Below, in pieces: positions 1 to 6,748 of a stretch of 64,000 bases of DNA. The stretch is from Brevinematales bacterium. GTDB taxonomy: Bacteria > Spirochaetota > Brevinematia > Brevinematales > Thermospiraceae. Each line of letters begins with the position of its first letter. Position 1 is the first letter of the stretch. Position numbers and translations under genes: made by a program. The DNA is taken from the NCBI GenBank assembly GCA_013177995.1, contig JABLXN010000014.1, positions 1 to 64,000 on the forward strand, given 5' to 3'. Under the pieces are notes generated by a model. It made no database searches and had not been told where the DNA came from. It saw only the letters and a list, made by a program, of their open reading frames with translations.

Positions 1-127
1 ACAAGGGCCGGTTTGTCTTTTTTATTCAAAAAAATTGGTTTATTTATTACAGCACGGAATATTTTGATACTAATTTTTGTTTCTTTATTACTTTTTTGAG
101 ACCTTTGCACATTCGTGCAAAGGTCTC
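1..127 (+). mobile_element. MITE copy A (right part, cut by window edge)
   Basis: Right-hand part of the about 200-bp repeat family described at 24767-24969. It keeps the AT-rich interior and ends in the perfect terminal hairpin at 98-127 (arms GAGACCTTTGCAC / GTGCAAAGGTCTC, loop ATTC). The left end lies outside the window, so its target duplication cannot be checked. The hairpin ends 21 bp before the -35 box of the next gene. Confidence 0.85.
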
Positions 128-148
128 AAAAAAGAATTTTCCCAAAAG

Positions 149-177
149 TTGACAACCTCTTTTTTCTCCCCTACAAT
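149..177 (+). promoter_or_regulatory. Vegetative promoter of the 195-644 gene
   Basis: TTGACA at 149-154, a 17-bp spacer and TACAAT at 172-177, followed by an AAGGAGGT ribosome site at 182-189 and ATG at 195. It lies just outside MITE copy A. Confidence 0.75.
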
Positions 178-194
178 AACACAAGGAGGTCATC

Positions 195-644
195 ATGAAT
201 TTTTCAGAAATCGAACTTTTTGAAATTGCGAGATTGATCAAAGAAGAAGAAAAACGTTTCCTTGAAAAGGTCAAAAACACTCTTTCTGCAACAGAAGAAC
301 TTACCAAAGAAATAGAAATCCTTGTCCTTTTTTATGCCCGCCAAGAGAAACAGAAAAAAAGAGAACAGAAAATCTGCAACTATATAGACAACGAAGAAAC
401 CCTCGCCTATCTCAAAGAAAATTTTGCGGATATTCTGGCTTTTAGTGAAAAGAATTTTTCTCACGCAACCCCAAAAGAAATTCTTGCCTTCTGGCTTGAT
501 ACTCACAAAAGGGTCCTGGCCTTTTTTGACAATCTTTTTACCTCTACCTCTGATACTGTTTTGCAAACAGATATCCGACTGATTATAGAAAAAGAGCAGG
601 AATGGAGACAAAAATTACAGGAAGAGATGACTAAACTGAAATAA
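195..644 (+). CDS. Hypothetical helical protein, possibly ferritin/rubrerythrin-like
   Basis: 149 residues, not recognised with certainty. The protein is almost entirely predicted helix and rich in Lys and Glu. Its start, SEIELFEIARLIKEEEKRFL, resembles the first helix of ferritin-like or rubrerythrin-like four-helix bundles, with Glu residues spaced as in metal-binding helices, but a clean set of four ligands is not evident. It has no signal peptide or membrane segment, so it is probably cytoplasmic. It has its own strong promoter (149-177) and an AAGGAGGT ribosome site, and stands alone between a MITE end and a convergent operon. Expression looks real; function is unknown. A search against ferritin-like HMMs would settle the fold. 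Confidence 0.7.
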   Translation: MNFSEIELFEIARLIKEEEKRFLEKVKNTLSATEELTKEIEILVLFYARQEKQKKREQKICNYIDNEETLAYLKENFADILAFSEKNFSHATPKEILAFWLDTHKRVLAFFDNLFTSTSDTVLQTDIRLIIEKEQEWRQKLQEEMTKLK

Positions 645-741
645 GAAAGACAATACTGAACCATCGAAAAAGATCTGGAAGATGATTTTTTATGTTTCTT
701 AGAAAAAGGCTTTTCTCAAAATGTCCCAAAACTGAAAAGAG

Positions 742-793
742 GCTATTACCTTGTTTCAGCAAAGGCCTCCGTTTGCTGAAACATCGACATAGC
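742..793. repeat. Inverted pair of the 19-bp palindromic repeat
   Basis: GCTATTACCTTGTTTCAGC at 742-760 faces a diverged inverted copy at 775-793, giving a hairpin with a loop of about 14 nt. It belongs to the repeat family seen at 4654, 6071, 8779 and as single arms elsewhere. Its position between convergent genes, and the CTCTTTT tract that follows on the minus strand, would allow it to work as a terminator for the operon ending at 851. Confidence 0.7.
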
Positions 794-850
794 AAGCAGC
801 CAAACACTTCCCACGTTCTCTCTCCAAAGAAGCATACCTCTCACACCCCT

Positions 851-1948
851 TTACCCATGCCCCTTTTTTGTTCTTGAAAGAAACTCCACACAGAGAAGCG
901 CCTGATCATCGACATTCTTCTCTCCCCACCCAAAACGAATAACCTCCTGGCGAATAGCCTCCACACAGCGCTCGGGAGAGAGATGGGCATACTGCAGAAC
1001 CACCTTTTCCAGTTTTTCCACCCCAAACCATTCTCCATCCCTATTCTGAATATCCACCAGCCCATCGGTAAAAAGAAACATCTTGTCATGGGGATTCATC
1101 TCAAGCTTTTGACTTTCAAAAACCGGATCAGAGAAAACCCCCAAAATCGTTCCCTTTGTATGGAGGGGGGTCAAGGTATGCTCATGAGAAGAATAATAGA
1201 GAAGTGGCATATGACCCGCCGAAGTATAGGAAAGGGTTCCCTTCTCTAAGTTCAAAAAAGCATAAAAGGCCGTCACATAAAACCCTACATCCCGCAGGGT
1301 TTTCAAAAAGTCCCGATTGACCTCCGCACATACCTGGGCCGGATCCTTCTCCCAACCCGAATGATTGATAAACGCTACCTTGGTCATAGAAGTAAGAAGC
1401 GCAGAAGGGATCCCATGCCCCGACACATCCGCCACCACAAAGGCATAACCATTCCGACCCACACGAATAATATCTAAAAGATCTCCTCCGATGGTTTCCG
1501 CTGGCTGATACCAGAAAGCCCAGCGAAACTCACTCCTTTCCACAGAAGACTGCGAAAGCGGCATAAAAGCCATTTGAACCTTCCGGGCCATCGCTAACTG
1601 CTCATTAAGATTGAGATTAATCGACGCAAGAAGAGAAGCCGTTTCCCTCTCCTTCTCTTCTACAAGATTTTTCAGTTCTTCATAGTATTCCTTGAGTTTT
1701 TGATCGGCCACCCGGTGATGGGAAAGGTATTTTCGTAAACTCTGAAGAAATTGCCGATATTCAAGAGTCTCAAAAGAGCTTTGCCTGCCCAAAGAAAACC
1801 ACATGGCTACGGCTACCCCCGTGTTCACCACAAGGAGCCCCAGAAGAATCCAGAAAGAAACCCCTCCATGAAACCATAGAGTTCCTCCAGCCAGGAGAAG
1901 CGTTATTCCCATCAGCACACCGCATGCCACTTTACAGGAGTCTCCCAT
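851..1948 (-). CDS. Membrane-anchored SpoIIE/RsbU-type PP2C serine phosphatase
   Basis: 365 residues. Two hydrophobic helices (about 7-27 and 31-51) anchor it in the inner membrane. A coiled-coil linker (about 65-120) follows, then a PP2C/SpoIIE domain from about 135 to the end. Metal-binding motifs are visible: GGDLLD (154-159), ADVSGHG (173-179) and FTDGLVD near 295. The family removes phosphate from Ser on anti-anti-sigma (STAS) proteins or acts as the output of a signalling relay. No sigma factor, STAS or RsbW gene is adjacent, so its target is elsewhere. It is the last gene of the minus-strand operon, 28 bp after the glycerol-1-phosphate dehydrogenase gene, with an AAGGAGGG ribosome site. 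Confidence 0.9.
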   Translation of the reverse strand: MGDSCKVACGVLMGITLLLAGGTLWFHGGVSFWILLGLLVVNTGVAVAMWFSLGRQSSFETLEYRQFLQSLRKYLSHHRVADQKLKEYYEELKNLVEEKERETASLLASINLNLNEQLAMARKVQMAFMPLSQSSVERSEFRWAFWYQPAETIGGDLLDIIRVGRNGYAFVVADVSGHGIPSALLTSMTKVAFINHSGWEKDPAQVCAEVNRDFLKTLRDVGFYVTAFYAFLNLEKGTLSYTSAGHMPLLYYSSHEHTLTPLHTKGTILGVFSDPVFESQKLEMNPHDKMFLFTDGLVDIQNRDGEWFGVEKLEKVVLQYAHLSPERCVEAIRQEVIRFGWGEKNVDDQALLCVEFLSRTKKGHG

Positions 1949-1976
1949 GATGCCCTCCTTATTTTAGACAACTTTC

Positions 1977-3023
1977 CTATTTGAGCATTGAACGAAGTAT
2001 CTCATTCTCTTCAAGAAAACTCAAAAGTTTCTCCACACTCCCTTTTTCTGAGAGAATCGTATAGTAGTTTTCTTTCATCTGTGGGGCAAGCTTTACCGCT
2101 TCACGAAACGTCTCAAGAGAAAGGGGATTCTCCCGCATAAAAGCAAGAAAACCAGATTCCTCAATAGCCTTGCGAATAAGCGGTTCGGTCTTTTCCTGAA
2201 GAAGACTCACAGCATAACTCGCCACTCCCACCTGAAGTCCGTGAAGACTCGGTTTCTCCGCTACCTTATCATAGGCATGAGAAATCAGATGTTCACTTCC
2301 ACTGGCTGGACGACTGCTTCTGGCTACTTCCATCGCAATTCCGGACATCATCAGGGATGTGGCAATAACTCGCAAAAAGTCCGGATTATCCAATCGCTTC
2401 TCATCATAGTAGAGAAAGGTATCCGCCGCACTTCTGGCCATATTGGCAGCAAAATCGTTCACTGGTTCTTTGGTACGACGATAGGCAAGTTTCCAGTCAT
2501 AGACCGATGTAATCTTGCAAAAAAGATCCCCCATCCCCGAATAAAGAAACTTAGCCGGAGCCTTTTGAAGGACCTCCGTATCCACAATAACCGCCTGGGG
2601 AAGTTCCACCCGAAAACTTGTTTTTTTACCCCGAACAGTAAGCGAAGCCATAGGAGAACAGAAGCCATCATTGGAAACAGCTGTGGGTACAGAAAAAAGG
2701 GGAAGCCGCTTCAAAAAAGCCAAGTATTTGCCGATATCAATAGCCTTGCCCCCTCCAATGGCCACAATGGCCTCCACCGTGGAAGGAAGTTCCACAGCCA
2801 TCTGAAAAATAGCCTCTACTTCTGTCTCTGTCGCTATGCTCTCAGCTACCACCTCTATCTCCGCGGAGAGAAGACTTACCTCTACCACAGGCTTCAACAT
2901 TTCAGCCATCCCCTCTCCCCAGAGAAGAACAATACGCCTGTGGTCCTCGTCTCTCAGGTATTTACCTATCTTGTATAACGCCTTGGGTTTAATCCGTACA
3001 AGAGAAGGAACAGAAATCTCCAT
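1977..3023 (-). CDS. egsA: sn-Glycerol-1-phosphate dehydrogenase (EgsA/AraM type)
   Basis: 348 residues, normal for the family. It reduces dihydroxyacetone phosphate to sn-glycerol-1-phosphate with NAD(P)H, the archaeal-type stereoisomer. The nucleotide site GGGKAIDIGKYLA (about 91-103) and the hallmark PTAVSNDGFCSPMAS follow the archaeal/AraM pattern rather than GldA. The zinc ligands are offered by GDLFCK, SEHLISHAYD and LHGLQVG. The start directly abuts the stop of the upstream HAD phosphatase gene, whose last codons carry its GGAGG ribosome site, so the two are translationally coupled. In Bacillus subtilis the homologue AraM lies next to the NagD-like phosphatase AraL, the same pairing seen here. 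Product use (ether lipid, stereospecific glycerol phosphate or a detoxification step) is not shown. Confidence 0.9.
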   Translation of the reverse strand: MEISVPSLVRIKPKALYKIGKYLRDEDHRRIVLLWGEGMAEMLKPVVEVSLLSAEIEVVAESIATETEVEAIFQMAVELPSTVEAIVAIGGGKAIDIGKYLAFLKRLPLFSVPTAVSNDGFCSPMASLTVRGKKTSFRVELPQAVIVDTEVLQKAPAKFLYSGMGDLFCKITSVYDWKLAYRRTKEPVNDFAANMARSAADTFLYYDEKRLDNPDFLRVIATSLMMSGIAMEVARSSRPASGSEHLISHAYDKVAEKPSLHGLQVGVASYAVSLLQEKTEPLIRKAIEESGFLAFMRENPLSLETFREAVKLAPQMKENYYTILSEKGSVEKLLSFLEENEILRSMLK

Positions 3024-3800
3024 CTAAGCCTCCAGTTTTTTTATATCAATCTCACCAATATGCTCAAAAACATAATCCGGCTGATAGGGAAACTCTCTCA
3101 ATACCTCCCGTGTACTGACTCCAGAAAGAACTAAAGCCGTTCTCATCCCCGCTTCCATACCCCCTAAAATATCTGTATCCATACGGTCCCCTATCATAAG
3201 CGTCTCCGTGGCATGACACCCAAGCTTTCGTTTGGCAATAAGCATCATCATAGGATTGGGCTTGCCCACAATATAGGGCTTTTTGCCTGTGGCTGCCTCA
3301 ATAGCCGCCAAAATACTCCCACACGCAGGTTCAATCCCATCCTCTGCCGGGTCAATTACATCAGGATTAGTCCCAATAAACTTAGCCCCCTTCTCAATGA
3401 GACGAACGGCTTTTTTGAGCATCTCAAAATTAAAATGAGAGGTTTTTCCCACCACCACATAATCAGCCTGACTCTCGCTTATGGAAAAACCTACTCTATA
3501 CATCTCCGTGGCAAGCCCCCCTCCTCCTATCACGTAAACCGTAGCGCCGGGCTTCTGAGAACGAAGAAATTCGGCTGTAGCCATAGCTGAAGTAATAAAA
3601 TTTTCCTCCTTCACCCCACTGATCCCCAACGTCTCCAGCTTTCGTTTCAGGTCAAGGGGAGTCTGTTCAGAGTTATTGGTAAGAAAAAGAAAGGGTATGT
3701 TTTTTTCTAAAAGTTTCGCCACAAACTCCTTGGCTCCAGGAATGAGATGTTTCCCCCTATAGAGCACTCCATCCATATCAGAAATTACGGCCCGTATCAT
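3024..3800 (-). CDS. HAD-IIA phosphatase, NagD/AraL-like
   Basis: 258 residues, full length for the NagD/PNPase branch of the HAD superfamily. Visible motifs: DMDGVLYRG (catalytic Asp pair, about 8-16), FLTNNSEQT (motif II, about 39-47), the Lys of VGKPNP and MIGDRMDTDILGG (motif IV acids). These enzymes dephosphorylate small metabolites such as sugar phosphates, nucleotides or glycolate/glycerol phosphates in the cytoplasm. It lies 8 bp after the nitroreductase gene and abuts egsA without a gap. The AraL-AraM pairing of Bacillus suggests it dephosphorylates a phosphorylated sugar or glycerol phosphate linked to EgsA; the exact substrate is inference. Confidence 0.9.
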   Translation of the reverse strand: MIRAVISDMDGVLYRGKHLIPGAKEFVAKLLEKNIPFLFLTNNSEQTPLDLKRKLETLGISGVKEENFITSAMATAEFLRSQKPGATVYVIGGGGLATEMYRVGFSISESQADYVVVGKTSHFNFEMLKKAVRLIEKGAKFIGTNPDVIDPAEDGIEPACGSILAAIEAATGKKPYIVGKPNPMMMLIAKRKLGCHATETLMIGDRMDTDILGGMEAGMRTALVLSGVSTREVLREFPYQPDYVFEHIGEIDIKKLEA

Positions 3801-3808
3801 ACTTCCTC

Positions 3809-4327
3809 CTATACAAACCTTACCACATCCTTCAGATCCTTGCGTTTCTTTGGTCCTGGACCGGGGTAATCAGGACGTGGATACCCCAAGGGAGTAAGAG
3901 CATACACCTCTTCGTGGGGACTCAGCCCCAGAACCTCTCTCACTACCTCTGGCTGAAAGGCCGCAATCCAGCAAGTGGCCACCCCTTCATTCGCCGCAGC
4001 CAAAATCATAAAGGTCATCGCAATAGCCACATCCGTTTCAAGCGATGAATACCCATCCTGAAGCCGTCTCCATGCTTCATTTTTGTCCCCAACCACAACT
4101 AAAACCTGTGGGGCATCATAAAACCAATCCTTAGCATAGGCATGCCTGAGAAGAGCAAGCTTCTCAGGAGAGTGTACGACAACAAATCGCCACGGTTGAC
4201 GATTCGCAGCCGACGGAGCCAACCTCCCCGCCTCTAAAATTCTGTGAAGAACATCCTCTTCAACCGGCCGATGTGGATCATAACTTCGAATACTTGCCCG
4301 TGTGTGAATAAGATCCCAGAAATCCAT
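3809..4327 (-). CDS. Nitroreductase-family FMN oxidoreductase
   Basis: 172 residues from the chosen start. It shows the FMN-binding signatures of the nitroreductase family: TRASIRSYDPHRPV near the N-terminus, APSAANRQPWRFVVV for phosphate binding, and the C-terminal LGYPRPD. Such proteins reduce quinones, nitro compounds or flavins with NAD(P)H. A longer frame reaches 4369, but ATG at 4327 has a GGGAGG ribosome site and the promoter -10 box lies at 4354-4359, so the longer form would begin upstream of the transcript. It is the first gene of the four-gene operon ending at 851. Its link with the phosphatase and glycerol phosphate dehydrogenase is unclear. Confidence 0.9.
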   Translation of the reverse strand: MDFWDLIHTRASIRSYDPHRPVEEDVLHRILEAGRLAPSAANRQPWRFVVVHSPEKLALLRHAYAKDWFYDAPQVLVVVGDKNEAWRRLQDGYSSLETDVAIAMTFMILAAANEGVATCWIAAFQPEVVREVLGLSPHEEVYALTPLGYPRPDYPGPGPKKRKDLKDVVRFV

Positions 4328-4353
4328 ATTTTCCTCCCTCTTCTTCTCCCTCA

Positions 4354-4382
4354 AGTATATCACAGGCAAAAGGTTTCGTCAA
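4354..4382 (-). promoter_or_regulatory. Vegetative promoter of the nitroreductase-egsA operon
   Basis: On the minus strand TTGACG (4382-4377), a 17-bp spacer and TATACT (4359-4354). The predicted transcript would start near 4347, which fixes the nitroreductase start at 4327 rather than 4369. Confidence 0.7.
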
Positions 4383-4756
4383 ACTTTGAAAGAGAAAAAC
4401 CTCTCTTCTACGACACAAAAAAGACAAATATCATCTGAAAATAGCTTATACAAAGAACTTAAAAAACCTAAAAAACCTTGCCAAAAAGTGGAGTTTGGAG
4501 GGATGATATATTTTTTCTATGGCTATCACCATGTTTCAGCAAAACTCATGAGAGAAGGGGAAGAAGAGGTGAGGTTTTAGCCTTTGGCTATTACCCTATT
4601 TCAGCAAAACCATATGCTTTGGGGTTAACTAGGATAGTACAATTGTTTCTTCGGCTATTACCTTATTTCAGCAAAATCCCTTCGTTTAGCTGAAACATGG
4701 TAATAGCACAAAAAAAATTTTCCACATAACAACTTTCTAACCACTTCTGGACAACC
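4383..4756. other. Repeat-bearing intergenic region
   Basis: Between the divergent promoters at 4354 and 4757. The first part (4383-4520) is AT-rich with nothing recognised. The rest holds three direct copies of the 25-bp repeat and one inverted arm (next entry). No convincing coding frame is seen. Confidence 0.6.
4521..4707 (+). repeat. Regularly spaced 25-bp repeats ending in an inverted arm
   Basis: Three direct copies begin at 4521, 4586 and 4653, that is 65 and 67 bp apart, with unrelated 40-42 bp between them. The core is GCTATTACCTTRTTTCAGC followed by AAAA. The third copy is followed after about 16 nt by the inverted arm at 4689-4707, making a stem-loop. The regular spacing looks like CRISPR, but copies differ by several bases, the last is palindromic, and no cas gene is present. 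It sits about 100 bp upstream of the IS1595-like gene. Confidence 0.75.
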
Positions 4757-4785
4757 TTGACAATATTTTTTCGATAATATATACA
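4757..4785 (+). promoter_or_regulatory. Vegetative promoter of the IS1595-like gene
   Basis: TTGACA at 4757-4762, 17-bp spacer, TATACA at 4780-4785; a CAGGAGG ribosome site at 4795-4801 precedes ATG 4807. Confidence 0.7.
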
Positions 4786-4806
4786 GAGAAAAAACAGGAG
4801 GCCCCT

Positions 4807-5589
4807 ATGACAAAAGATGTTTTCACCTACACCCAAGAAGAGACTGTACAGCTTTTTGAAGATCTCTTCTGGCACGGTAAAATCCGCTGTCCCCGATGCG
4901 AAAATTTCGCCTACCGACTTTCCAGTCGTCCTCTCTACCAATGCAAGCATTGCCGTTACCAGTTCTCCATCAAAAGCATTTCCATCATGCGCAAAAGTCA
5001 TCTTTCCCTCAAAACCTGGCTTTGTGCCATTGCCATTATCTGTGAGGGAAACATTAACGGTGTTAGCCTTGCTAAACATCTTGGGGTAAGCTACAAAGCT
5101 GCCTGGCTTCTTTTTCACAAGGTCCGCAACCTGATGCGAGCCCTTTCTGCCAAGCAAAAACACCACCTTCGCCACCTCCTGCGAAAGTTTTTTCTTCTCC
5201 CTGGCATAAAAAAAGTCCAGAGGGAAAAGAAAAGGCCCTTTCAGCTTATCGAATGCGATAGTGTGGCCTCTCCCACCCATTTTCACATTCACCTTGTACA
5301 AAGTACATCATGCGATAGTCTTAAGACCCTCTTCTCCTCCAAAAATACTGCGGCGATTCTTGATGCCCCTGAAGCTTTTTCTCGTATCTTTCAGCAACTT
5401 GTTAGCCGACTTGAAAACCTCTACCACCATGGTTGTCGAAAACACCCTCAGCGCTACATTGATGAGTTTTGTCTTTTTTTGTTGTATCAGAACCCGGACA
5501 TTCGAATGAAAAAGCTTTTGTCGATGATAAACAGGGAAGAGCTTCTGCTTCCTTACCGGACACTTATTGAGGAGCCAATCGTTTTGTAG
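4807..5589 (+). CDS. IS1595-like protein without a recognisable DDE domain
   Basis: 260 residues. The N-terminus has the IS1595 zinc ribbon (CPRC near 30 and CKHC near 49), then the family's helix-turn-helix segment GVSLAKHLGVSYKAAWLLFH and a following HKVRNLM. In IS1595 transposases a DDE (ISXO2-like) nuclease domain of about 150 residues comes next. Here only about 130 residues follow, and the usual LDE..., DG and H/N catalytic motifs cannot be found. A weak tail motif, HPQRYIDEF, resembles the family's normal C-terminus, so the centre looks shrunken or degraded. Promoter and ribosome site are strong and the frame is intact, which suggests retained expression, perhaps as a DNA-binding protein. 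No IS ends or target duplication were found. It is bracketed by the palindromic repeats and followed by MITE copy B. Confidence 0.75.
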   Translation: MTKDVFTYTQEETVQLFEDLFWHGKIRCPRCENFAYRLSSRPLYQCKHCRYQFSIKSISIMRKSHLSLKTWLCAIAIICEGNINGVSLAKHLGVSYKAAWLLFHKVRNLMRALSAKQKHHLRHLLRKFFLLPGIKKVQREKKRPFQLIECDSVASPTHFHIHLVQSTSCDSLKTLFSSKNTAAILDAPEAFSRIFQQLVSRLENLYHHGCRKHPQRYIDEFCLFLLYQNPDIRMKKLLSMINREELLLPYRTLIEEPIVL

Positions 5590-5697
5590 GAAAGTCTTAG
5601 GGGGTGGCTTTTTCCTGAGGTGTTCAAACTTCTTGTCCTGAAAAGTATTCGAATTCTGCTTTTCGTGTGGATATTCGTTCGCAAAAAGAAAAAAAGT

Positions 5698-5901
5698 GAG
5701 ACCTTTGCACGAATGTGCGAAGGTCTCAAGAAAGTAATTAAAAACAAAAATTAGTATAAAAATATTTCTTTAAGTAATCAATAATTCTGTTTTTTTTTGA
5801 ATAAAAAAAGACAAATAATCCCTTGTAAGCAGAAAAAGCGGGGTTTCAGGGGCGTAGCCCCTGACCCAGAAAGGGCAAGAAAGCACCCGTGCAAGGGTCT
5901 C
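5698..5901 (-). mobile_element. MITE copy B (complete, inverted)
   Basis: 204 bp in reverse orientation. The terminal hairpin is at 5698-5727 and the other terminus GTGCAAGGGTCTC ends at 5901. The flanks carry an exact 5-bp duplication, AAAGT (5693-5697 and 5902-5906). It lies 108 bp after the IS1595-like gene. Confidence 0.9.
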
Positions 5902-6004
5902 AAAGTGATGATTGAAGAGAGTTTATTCTTCGTTTAGGGGAAAGGGATATTGGAAGGGATTAAAAAGAAGGAAGAAGAAAGGGAAAAGGCTTATTACCGG
6001 CCTT

Positions 6005-6123
6005 TGCTATTACTTTGTTTCAGCAAAACCTATTGCTTTTTATCTGGACACTCACTGAGTTTGCACTTTGGCTATTACCCTGTTTCAGCAAAAGGGGGCT
6101 TTTAGCTGAAACAAGGAAATAGC
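6005..6123 (+). repeat. Second set of 65-bp spaced repeats with inverted arm
   Basis: Direct copies start at 6005 and 6070 (65 bp apart), and an inverted arm lies at 6105-6123, repeating the arrangement at 4521-4707. The copies at 4586 and 6005 also share similarity just after the core (AAAACC...TGCTTT). Confidence 0.75.
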
Positions 6124-6161
6124 AGAAAATCCCACGCCCTCTACCCCCTCACTTATCAGAT

Positions 6162-6196
6162 TTAGGGCCCTTACCATAAATAAGCAAGGACCCTAA
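6162..6196 (-). terminator. Hairpin downstream of the leuD-like gene
   Basis: A 13-bp stem (6162-6174 with 6184-6196, two G-U pairs when read on the minus strand) begins 16 nt beyond the leuD-like stop. No clean U tract follows, so termination is likely but not certain. Confidence 0.5.
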
Positions 6197-6212
6197 AAAC
6201 TTTTCTCCCTCT

Positions 6213-6737
6213 TTAGTAATGCTTCTCGGCGTACCCCACCCATCCTCCTGCTTCAATGAGGGCTTTTTCAAATCCGCCAATAGTATAAGAGTAGGTTTTC
6301 TTCTTTCCTTCTGCTTCAAGGGTAATCTCTGCCGGATCAATGGAGATACGGGCATAGGTCTTCTTACCAGCGAACTCTCTAAACATCTCATCAATTGTCT
6401 CTTTGGGAAGTTCAATAGCCAACATCCCCCCGTTGAACATATTCTGACGAAAAATACGGGCAAAGTTCTCAGCAATCACCGTATAGATCCCGTTTACCTC
6501 GAGAGCCCAGGGAGCATGCTCACGAGAAGACCCACATCCAAAATTCGCCCGGGTAATAATCACAGACTTTCCTGGCAGGTCTCTTTTCGAATCAAAACCC
6601 TCAAGCTTCAGGTCCTCAAGACAGTAAGGCTTCAGGGCTTCTTTGGTTATTTCAGTGAGATATTTCGCAGGAATAATCTCATCTGTATTGATATCACTTC
6701 TATCAAGAAAAAGAACTTCTCCCTCAAACTTTCGCAT
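6213..6737 (-). CDS. LeuD-like aconitase-family dehydratase, small subunit
   Basis: 174 residues, the swivel-domain subunit that pairs with the large Fe-S subunit encoded just upstream. Motifs include SDINTDEIIPAKYL near the start and ANFGCGSSREHAPWAL (about 64-79), the substrate-binding loop of the aconitase/isopropylmalate isomerase family. The paired enzyme moves a hydroxyl group between adjacent carbons through dehydration and rehydration. No leuA or leuB lies nearby and the operon has its own regulator, so isopropylmalate is only one candidate; homoaconitate or dimethylmalate-type substrates are possible. The gene starts 11 bp after the large-subunit gene with a ribosome site AGGAGG. Confidence 0.85.
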   Translation of the reverse strand: MRKFEGEVLFLDRSDINTDEIIPAKYLTEITKEALKPYCLEDLKLEGFDSKRDLPGKSVIITRANFGCGSSREHAPWALEVNGIYTVIAENFARIFRQNMFNGGMLAIELPKETIDEMFREFAGKKTYARISIDPAEITLEAEGKKKTYSYTIGGFEKALIEAGGWVGYAEKHY

Positions 6738-6748
6738 GGTTTTCCTCC

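Larger units (their letters stand above)
5590..6212. other. Intergenic island with MITE copy B and repeats
   Basis: 5590-5697 has no recognised feature. The frame of the upstream gene stays open past its TAG, which I judge accidental. MITE copy B fills 5698-5901. 5902-6004 is unassigned AG-rich DNA. Repeats follow at 6005-6123 and a long hairpin at 6162-6196. Confidence 0.6.

Noticed and set aside
98-127. MITE hairpins as ordinary rho-independent terminators
   Set aside because: Most copies lack a U tract after the stem on either strand; the T run lies on the inner side before the stem in element orientation. Only copy C has a short TTTT after it.
3809-4369. Longer nitroreductase start at 4369
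   Set aside because: The extension would begin upstream of the predicted transcript start, and ATG 4327 has the better ribosome site.
4521-4707. CRISPR array
   Set aside because: Spacing is regular, but only two or three copies per set exist, they vary in sequence, the last is followed by an inverted arm, and no cas gene is present. Reported as a repeat instead.
4663-5301. 212-residue minus-strand frame
   Set aside because: It lies opposite the IS1595-like gene, has no ribosome site and no family features.
5590-5757. Readthrough extension of the IS1595-like gene past TAG
   Set aside because: About 50 open codons follow, but they run into MITE copy B and show no transposase motif.
4807-5901. 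IS1595-like gene as the autonomous partner of the MITEs
   Set aside because: IS1595 elements normally make 8-bp duplications, the MITEs make 5 bp, the 13-bp ends do not bracket the gene, and its nuclease domain looks lost.
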